Of a DNA stretch of 64,000 nucleotides, positions 58,200 through 64,000 are shown piece after piece (position 1 is the stretch's first letter; the number at the start of each line of letters is the position of its first letter). The DNA lies in contig NC_077240.1 of the NCBI RefSeq assembly GCF_947179165.1, forward strand, positions 58,290,501-58,354,500. Reading direction: 5' to 3'. Position numbers and translations under genes: made by a program. The stretch comes from Solanum dulcamara (Eukaryota; Streptophyta; Magnoliopsida; Solanales; Solanaceae). The notes under the pieces are model-generated. The model made no database searches and had not been told where the DNA came from. It saw nothing but the letters and a program-made list of their open reading frames with translations.

Positions 58200-59600
58200 C
58201 TTTGTTTAGAAGATGATAATGAGTTTTCTTTTAAAATTTGAAATGGATCTTTTATGGAAACATTACACCATATATGTATTTAAGAGTTGATATTTCAAGT
58301 TTTAAATGTAGTTTTAAGTATGTTCAAGTTATAACATTTTATTCTCAGATCTTAACATATCTCTATTTATTTTAAATTAATTTAAATTAAATCCTTTATA
58401 ATTTTTTTATCTCTCTCCACATAATTAATGGGAGTGATAATTGTAAACATTAAAATTATATTGGATTTAAATCCATAAATTAATTTGGACTATATTAAAT
58501 TTAAGAAAATAGTCCAAATGATGTGGAAATCCAAGTCAAATAAATGATCCACTAAAAGCACACCATATGTCAAAGTTATGTGGCAATCCAAGATAAATTA
58601 AATTAGCCACTAAAATCACACCATGTGTCAAAGTTATATAGCAATCCAAATCAAATTAAATGAGCCATTAGAATCATGTCATGTGCCAAAATTATGTGGC
58701 AATCCAAGTCAAATTAAATAAGCGACTAAAATCATGCCACGTGTCGAAGTTATATGACAATCCAAGTCAAATTAAATGAGCCATTAGAATTATGCCATGT
58801 GCCAAAATTTTGTGGCAATTCAAGTAAAATTAAATAAGCCACTAAAATCATGCCACGTGTCGAAGTTATGTGGTAATCTAAGTCAAATTAAAGCTCTTCA
58901 CCAAAAAAATCTGATTAGTCAGTTCAAACCAACCAATCAAATCACACCCTCATACTACCTCCTACAACTCTAAATAGGGGTCCTCATTATTCTTAGAGGA
59001 GGGTTTTTCAAGAACAAGAAGCAAGAAGAGAGCTCGTGGATCAAAGGACATAAATTTTCTACAAAGCTACAAAGTTCAAGTAATCAAATTCAAGCTCAAG
59101 TTCAAGATCAAGAACGAAGGAAAATATCAAGAAGTTCAAGATCAAGTTACTTGTTCTTATTTATTATTCATCATAACCATACAAGTGTTCGTGATGAATA
59201 ATTCAAATTCAAATTTGAAGACAAAGATTCAAGATCAAGCTATTCAAGCCCTTGACTCTAAATCAAATTCAAGCTCAACATATTTTATATTATTTGAAGA
59301 ATCAGAGGATTATCATAGAGATTGTAACACACACTACATTTTAAAATCAAATATTACACTTTGTTACTCTAATTTTCCGGTCTTGATTATTTATTTTTCT
59401 CGGCTCAAAAATTTGTTATTTACAATAATCACAAAGATGGCACATTTATTAGAACAATCCAATCACTATAATCAAATGATACTAACAATTTCTCTTTCTA
59501 CTTTATCATCTCTCTTCAACTTCATTCAAAATATTTTCTTCTACACTATTTCAATACCTTTATTTTCAACACGATTTTAGCAGTTTATCATAATGTATAA
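58200..59600 (+). repeat. LTR-like segment with a 58-bp repeat array (foreign insertion)
   Basis: Upstream repeats (58531-58895), a TATA-like CTCTAAATAGGGGTC near 58970, then a leader rich in TTCAAG and GATCAAG words (59000-59330) and a GATTGTAACACACAC segment. This layout (enhancer repeats, promoter, leader) is that of an LTR U3-R-U5, but I could not fix its ends or find a partner copy. Confidence 0.45.
58531..58895 (+). repeat. 58-bp tandem repeats in a two-unit higher-order pattern
   Basis: Units start with CCAAG or close variants at 58531, 58588, 58646, 58704, 58762, 58820 and 58878. Units beginning 58646 and 58762 have CATGTGCCAAAATT; those at 58704 and 58820 have CCACGTGTCGAAGTT. The pair thus repeats as a 116-bp block. 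CACGTG is the G-box core. Confidence 0.85.
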
Positions 59601-61082
59601 AAATAAAAAATATCTTGTCAAACACCAAGAAAGAGTCCAAGATTTGTAGAAGATGAACATGAAGTAGAAATTGAGCCACCAACCTTCAACATTTTAACCG
59701 AATCCCCCATCAAAAGAATACCACCTTGGTGAAGAATCCAACTCCTTTGAAGAGGAATCAGAATACATCTACGAAGTAGAAAACCCAAGTCAAGAAAAAA
59801 GAAACCACGGAGATGGGGAAAACAAGAAAGGAGAAGATGGTGGATTCTCATTCATTGGATTTTTTAGATTCAAATTCTTATTCTGATTGCGTAAGTGAGA
59901 ATAAATCAAAAAAGACAAAGAGTGTGAAAAAAGGTGAGCCTTCAAAACCCTCGAAAAAAAGGACCTAATAGTTCAAAATTGAATGATTCAAAAATCCTCA
60001 AACCAAAAAATACCAAACATGTTGTGAATGTATTTATTTTAACAATTATTTTTGAATATATTCTTTTTAATTTTTTATGCATACCCCTGGTATGAAAGTT
60101 GTATGAAATTACTACAAAATTGGTATAATTTATGTCTTGGCATTTTTTTTTAAAAATGGGATGATTTTTATTTACCTTATGTATATTTTTAGATTGTTTA
60201 TTTGTTATTATAGACAACATTTTTGATTGTGTGTTTTACAGTTTCCCTAAATTTATATAAATTTGAAATTTTAATGAAGGCGTGTTTATGTATTTTAAGT
60301 TTGTATTAAATTAATATGCAATTGGGATAATGTATTTTATATACAAACTCTTACAAAGTATGTAGTATTGTTTTGTATGAAATTTATATATAAAAGGCAT
60401 GTAGTTGATATGATTACAGATTATGTATCATATACCTACTTTCTTCTTGTTTTATAATTATCAAAAATTGCGTTAAATTGGATAAGTTTGATATATATTT
60501 TTTACATTTGACATGAAATTGGTATGAATTTTTGTAGTGTCATAGTTGGCATGGAACGTGCACTATGTGAACATCAAATGGCATGAAAGTGACTTGAATT
60601 TTGGCATATGTTTTGGCGTGAATGTGTACTCTGTCAATCTAAATGGCAAAGAATGGACTTGACATAAAAATGATATATAATTTGTATAGACTTGGCATGA
60701 AAGTGACACGTAGATTGTATAGACTTGGCATAATGATATACAATGGGTGTATGATGTATATATAAATGACATGTAATTAGTATGAAAGTCATGTGATTTA
60801 GCTATAGTGTTTATATATTTGGCATGGAGTTTGGTATCAACTTTCAATTGTGTTGGAATTAACTTCCAATGAAATTGGTATGAGTTTGTCTTTCATTACT
60901 GCCTCTAAACTTGTATAATTTTGATTTTTTTGCAGTTTTCATAAAGTTGGTATGCAATGTTTATTATGTGTATTTTATTGGAGTGTAAATGGTACAAAAT
61001 TGGCATAATATGTAAAAATATAAATTTTCAGGAAAGAGAGAGATACACACATTGGAACAAGAAAGTATGTTGATTTTCAAAT
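59601..61082. other. AT-rich sequence with scattered TTGGYATGAA words
   Basis: 59820-59965 has a short charged frame (MVDSHSLDFLDSNSYSDCVS, then Lys/Ser-rich) that I do not recognise. From 60090 on, words such as TTGGTATGAA, TTGGCATGAA and GGCATGAAAGT recur irregularly. A possible intron end TTTTTTTGCAG lies at 60926-60936. No assigned gene. Confidence 0.4.
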
Positions 61083-61170
61083 GGAGGAAATTATATATTA
61101 CATGTAAGCACATGTCTTTGGGAGGGACACAACAGGAAAACATGTTCAAATTATCCTGCTGAAATTAGTC
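61083..61170 (+). pseudogene. Possible MULE-type zinc-knuckle exon
   Basis: In one frame the sequence reads STCLWEGHNRKTCSNYPAEI. C-x4-H-x4-C is intact, while the first Cys of the usual C-x2-C-x4-H-x4-C has become Val. GHNRKTC is characteristic of the C-terminal knuckle in MuDR/FAR1-related transposases. Nothing else of a transposase is readable around it, so this is a tentative relic. A retroviral-type knuckle from an unknown gag is the main alternative. Confidence 0.35.
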
Positions 61171-62290
61171 CTATTTTTTTTTTAATTTAGTTGTTTAATT
61201 GTGATAAACACATTTTAAATTATTTTGGTCTTTTAACTCAATGAATTCTGATTTCAGAATATTTATTATGTGTAATACTTAATCCTTTGTGTATGCATTA
61301 TTTTTCAAATGTAGACTCAAAAACTAAAACTAATTAATGCTGGCAATCATTTGGCATCCACATGGTATCCACTTAAAAAATTAAGTCCACCAATGTATGC
61401 AATTGGGTTCCAATTGGCATGTTACTGATATTCAATTGGAAATATTAAGTCTTACCATGTATGCAATTGATATTTAATTGGTATCCAACTGAAAATACAA
61501 CATATAATTGAGATTTCAACTGAGTAAACTAAGCTAAAACTAGTTAATGTTGTATCCAATTAATAGACATCTGGAAAGCTAAAGTGTAACAATGTATGCA
61601 ATTGGTATCTAAATAGAATTTCAAAATATTTAACTTATACTACTTTGTGTGTGCAGTGTTTTTCAAAACTAAAATTTCAATCTAGATACCAATTTTAATT
61701 AAGATTTCATATTATTATCTCCTTATTGAATCAAGATTGAATGAACGTTACCATATTTCATACTTAAAAAAAGAAAATTTATGTTAATTTACAAAATTTA
61801 TATAAAAAATGAATTAATTTAAAATCATGGATGAAAGAATAAAATTTGTATTGAAGACAAATAGGAAAGAGAAAAGAAAAGAAGCGTGCATGAAAAAAAG
61901 TTAAAGAATAAATAAATAATGTGTATATATTAAGGGAGAAAATTGTGTGAGGATATTAATGAGGGATTTAAAAAAAAATAGATTTAATAAATAAGAATAC
62001 TAATTTTTTTTCTAAAAAATGATTTTCAATTTTTTTTAAAAAAAACAAAAAATAATATCAATTTTCAATACAATAAAAAATATTCGTAGAAAGAAGGAGG
62101 AAAGAGAAAATAAAACAAGATATTGATACTATTAATTAGGAGATTGATAACAATTAAAATAGTGTCGAATTAAATGGAGAAAATTAAGGATTGATATATT
62201 TGACCATTTATAAAACACTATTTAAGGAAAAATATGTTGTTGTTCAATTACTTAATAAAATATAATCAATTAATTTATAATCATTAGTGA
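61171..62290. other. AT-rich sequence, no gene seen
   Basis: Long A and T runs (61920-62050), more ATTGGCAT/ATTGGTATC words at 61340-61620. The foreign DNA probably ends near 62290-62330, after which 3' text of the non-autonomous element resumes. Confidence 0.4.
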
Positions 62291-62330
62291 AGACGTACAC
62301 AATGGGCAAGCCTATTGGTTTTTGTGTATG

Positions 62331-62715
62331 CATGTGAATTCTTTTGTGAGTGTGAGAGTTGTTCTTTGATGCCAAGTCTTTAATTTATATTCAATTCTTA
62401 AATTGAGTGTGTTGACTATTTCTTCTTGTGAGGGCACTTGTTTCATGACAGATAGGAAATTTTATTAGTTTTCTTTGATAGAGTAGGTGAGCAAACATAA
62501 ATTTGATGAGTTAGAGTCCTTCATTGAGGTTAGGAGGTTAGAGATTTGTTGTTTTATTGTATATCATGCATAATGATCGGGAATAGTACTTGATGTTTTA
62601 AAATTTTTGTATGGCATAATTTTCTGTATCAACCAAATGCTGGCACTCCTAGTTTGTTTTTTTGATGAGCTTTAATGTTTGCTCGAGGAAGAGCAAAAAT
62701 TTAAGTGTGGGGTGG
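62331..62715 (+). other. 3' end and polypurine tract of the non-autonomous element
   Basis: Non-coding text leading to AATTTAAGTGTGGGGTGG just before the LTR start at 62716; this purine-rich phrase is the tract that primes plus-strand synthesis in Athila/Tat-type elements. Confidence 0.65.
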
Positions 62716-63489
62716 TGATGTAAGACCAAAAATACATATTTTTAGTCATTAATTACCTCATATTTAGTATTTTTATTTGTTGTTTTGAGCATAAACTTTA
62801 TGGATTGTGTTAAATTATGTATTTTATTTGCAGGATTAATCTGACGCAAAAATTAAAAAGTTTGAAGCCAAAACAAATTAAAAATGGAAGATCAAAGAAG
62901 AAAATTAAACAGACAACTTAATGGATTAAATTGAATATAATAATATATATGTTATGCGGCTGAATTACAATGAGAATTGCAATTGAAGTTGCAATACTGC
63001 CACATGGCAACTTCTGAAGACCCTCAAAATATTGAGATGGCGTAGCATACGCGCAGTCCAATTTATTTTGGATTTTGGATTTTCTATAGTTTTGGACTCA
63101 GTTATTTTATTTGGCATTTTTACTACACCTATAAATATTCCATAAAATCAATTTTTAGGAGAATGAAATTTTGCCTAGAGTTCATTTCTTCTTCTTCTTC
63201 TTCTCTTTTTAGACATTAATAGCTAAAGACTCTTGTTCTGAGGCTGCGACTACGAATGATTGTTGAACATTAATTTTATGGATGAAGGTTGTTATCATGT
63301 AAATAACTCTTGTATTCTTGAATTACTATTTTAATGTTGAGCTATCATTAGAATATATTTATTATCCACTCTTGAACTAGAGAGAAGAATAGAGGATAGA
63401 ACGTGGAATACAAGGAGCGTGTTTATTCTAGGTTAGAACTTAGATTGATTCGTATCTAGGATAGAGATATACCTAGTATACTGCGTTTG
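62716..63489 (+). repeat. 3' LTR of the non-autonomous element (broken)
   Basis: Aligns with 51938 to about 52712. The text ACTGCGTTTTGTTATA of the 5' copy is cut here after CTGCGTTTG, where another LTR begins. The remaining 440 bp should lie beyond the window. Confidence 0.85.
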
Positions 63490-64000
63490 TGTCATGACCC
63501 ATTTTTCAGGCCGTGATGATGTCTACTAGGACCCACCAGTAGGCAAATCGACCCATATCCCAGAACTACGAGTAATGTGATGTCAGGGTAGAAGACCAAC
63601 AATTTAATCTAAAAACAGTAATAAATAACAAGATCACAGATGAACGAGTGGAAGTATACCAAAATATATATAAGTGAAAAGAATCCCTCCTTGAACTTGA
63701 AAGTCACATGTACAGAACTACTACTAAATGAATACAAGTCCCAAAAGTGGACCACGACAACAAGAATGTCTCAAAAAGCAAAAGACAGACAATATATATA
63801 TACGAAGGGAGACAGGCAAATCCAGAACACTTTGTGCTTACCCTCGTCTCCGATCAATACTGCAGTTGGCTCGAAATCTATGCCGATAGCTAGCACTTGA
63901 ACTTGTATCATGAAAATAGATGCTGAGTGTAGTATGAGTACCAAAACAACAGGTACTCAGTAGGCATCATTGGCCAACTGAGAAAGATAAGCAAAAGTAA
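63490..64000 (-). repeat. LTR end inserted in the 3' LTR (continues past the window)
   Basis: Starts TGTCATGACCC, the reverse of an LTR end GGGTCATGACA, so the LTR is on the minus strand. The flank GTTTG (63485-63489) should recur at its far end. It resembles the first bases of the solo LTR at 53470. Confidence 0.7.

Larger units (their letters stand above)
51938..63489 (+). mobile_element. Non-autonomous LTR element with a zinc-knuckle gene (TR-GAG or LARD-like)
   Basis: 5' LTR 51938-53150 (starts TGATGTGAGGCC) and 3' LTR from 62716 (TGATGTAAGACC); the 3' copy is broken at 63489 by another LTR. A tRNA-Asp type primer site lies at 53160-53177 and a polypurine tract AAGTGTGGGGTGG before 62716. 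Between them the only own gene is a small zinc-knuckle/coiled-coil protein; I see no protease, reverse transcriptase or integrase. A solo LTR (53470-56440) and about 4 kb of other DNA (about 58200-62290) are nested inside. The tRNA-Asp site and purine tract are typical of Athila/Tat elements, so the helper may be of that lineage. Confidence 0.75.

Noticed and set aside
59185..59580. A 131-residue frame rich in Asn, Ser and Leu
   Set aside because: It runs through the TTCAAG-rich leader of an LTR-like segment; the composition follows the low-complexity DNA.
60563..61149. Minus-strand frames with recurring Tyr/Ser/Cys-rich peptides
   Set aside because: They reflect the TTGGYATGAA word repeats read in reverse; no recognisable protein.

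Overview
The window is plant nuclear DNA made almost wholly of nested, decayed retrotransposons. I see no host gene, tRNA, rRNA or CRISPR array. The very long LTRs, LTR ends of the type TGTAACACCC, TGTAACATCCC and TGTAATGACCC, and chromovirus polyproteins with a chromodomain-like tail suggest an intergenic or pericentromeric region of a large plant genome. My best guess is Solanaceae (tomato, potato, pepper or tobacco type); this is inference from repeat style, not from a marker gene.

Layout. 1-4513: two tandem units of integrase tail, polypurine tract and LTR (family A, plus strand). 4514-7600: two head-to-tail, internally deleted gag-pro fragments on the minus strand, one keeping a tRNA-Met primer-binding site. 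7600-10490: inverted and duplicated family-A LTR pieces on the minus strand plus a fragment of another LTR. 10757-12718: an RTE-type LINE (endonuclease and reverse transcriptase), cut off at its right end. 12719-28318: a decayed full-length Ty3/gypsy element (family C). Its 5' LTR holds a 1-kb internal duplication and a solo LTR, and its gag-pro boundary is split by a minus-strand, 5'-truncated LINE (20197-22352). 28319-50908: a family-A chromovirus remnant (integrase tail plus 3' LTR) that received two family-E insertions. One is a compact non-autonomous element at 29149-35758. The other is a near-complete autonomous chromovirus at 37639-50590 on the minus strand, itself split in the reverse transcriptase by a solo LTR at 42414-45931. 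50909-51937: unassigned sequence and a minus-strand Athila-like gag piece. 51938 to beyond 63489: a non-autonomous element with LTRs of about 1.2 kb, a tRNA-Asp primer site and a small zinc-knuckle gene but no reverse transcriptase. It carries another solo LTR (53470-56440) and about 4 kb of foreign AT-rich DNA, and a further LTR starts inside its 3' LTR at 63490.

How the parts work together. Complete elements of these families encode Gag, protease, reverse transcriptase, RNase H and integrase and insert copies through their LTRs. Every copy here carries stops, frameshifts or deletions. Many stops look like CAA-to-TAA or CGA-to-TGA changes, as expected from deamination of methylated cytosine in silenced repeats. 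The order of insertion can be read from interruptions and 5-bp target-site duplications (TTTTT, CATAT, TATAT, TGTRG, YTYCT).

I did not find a clearly new biological system. The observations most worth a second look are the zinc-knuckle-only element at 51938-63489, the gag-only derivative with about 500 bp of unexplained sequence at 29149-35758, the recurring palindromic motifs in the U3 parts of unrelated LTRs, the two-unit 58-bp repeat array with CACGTG boxes at 58531-58895, and the lone MULE-like zinc knuckle at 61083-61170.
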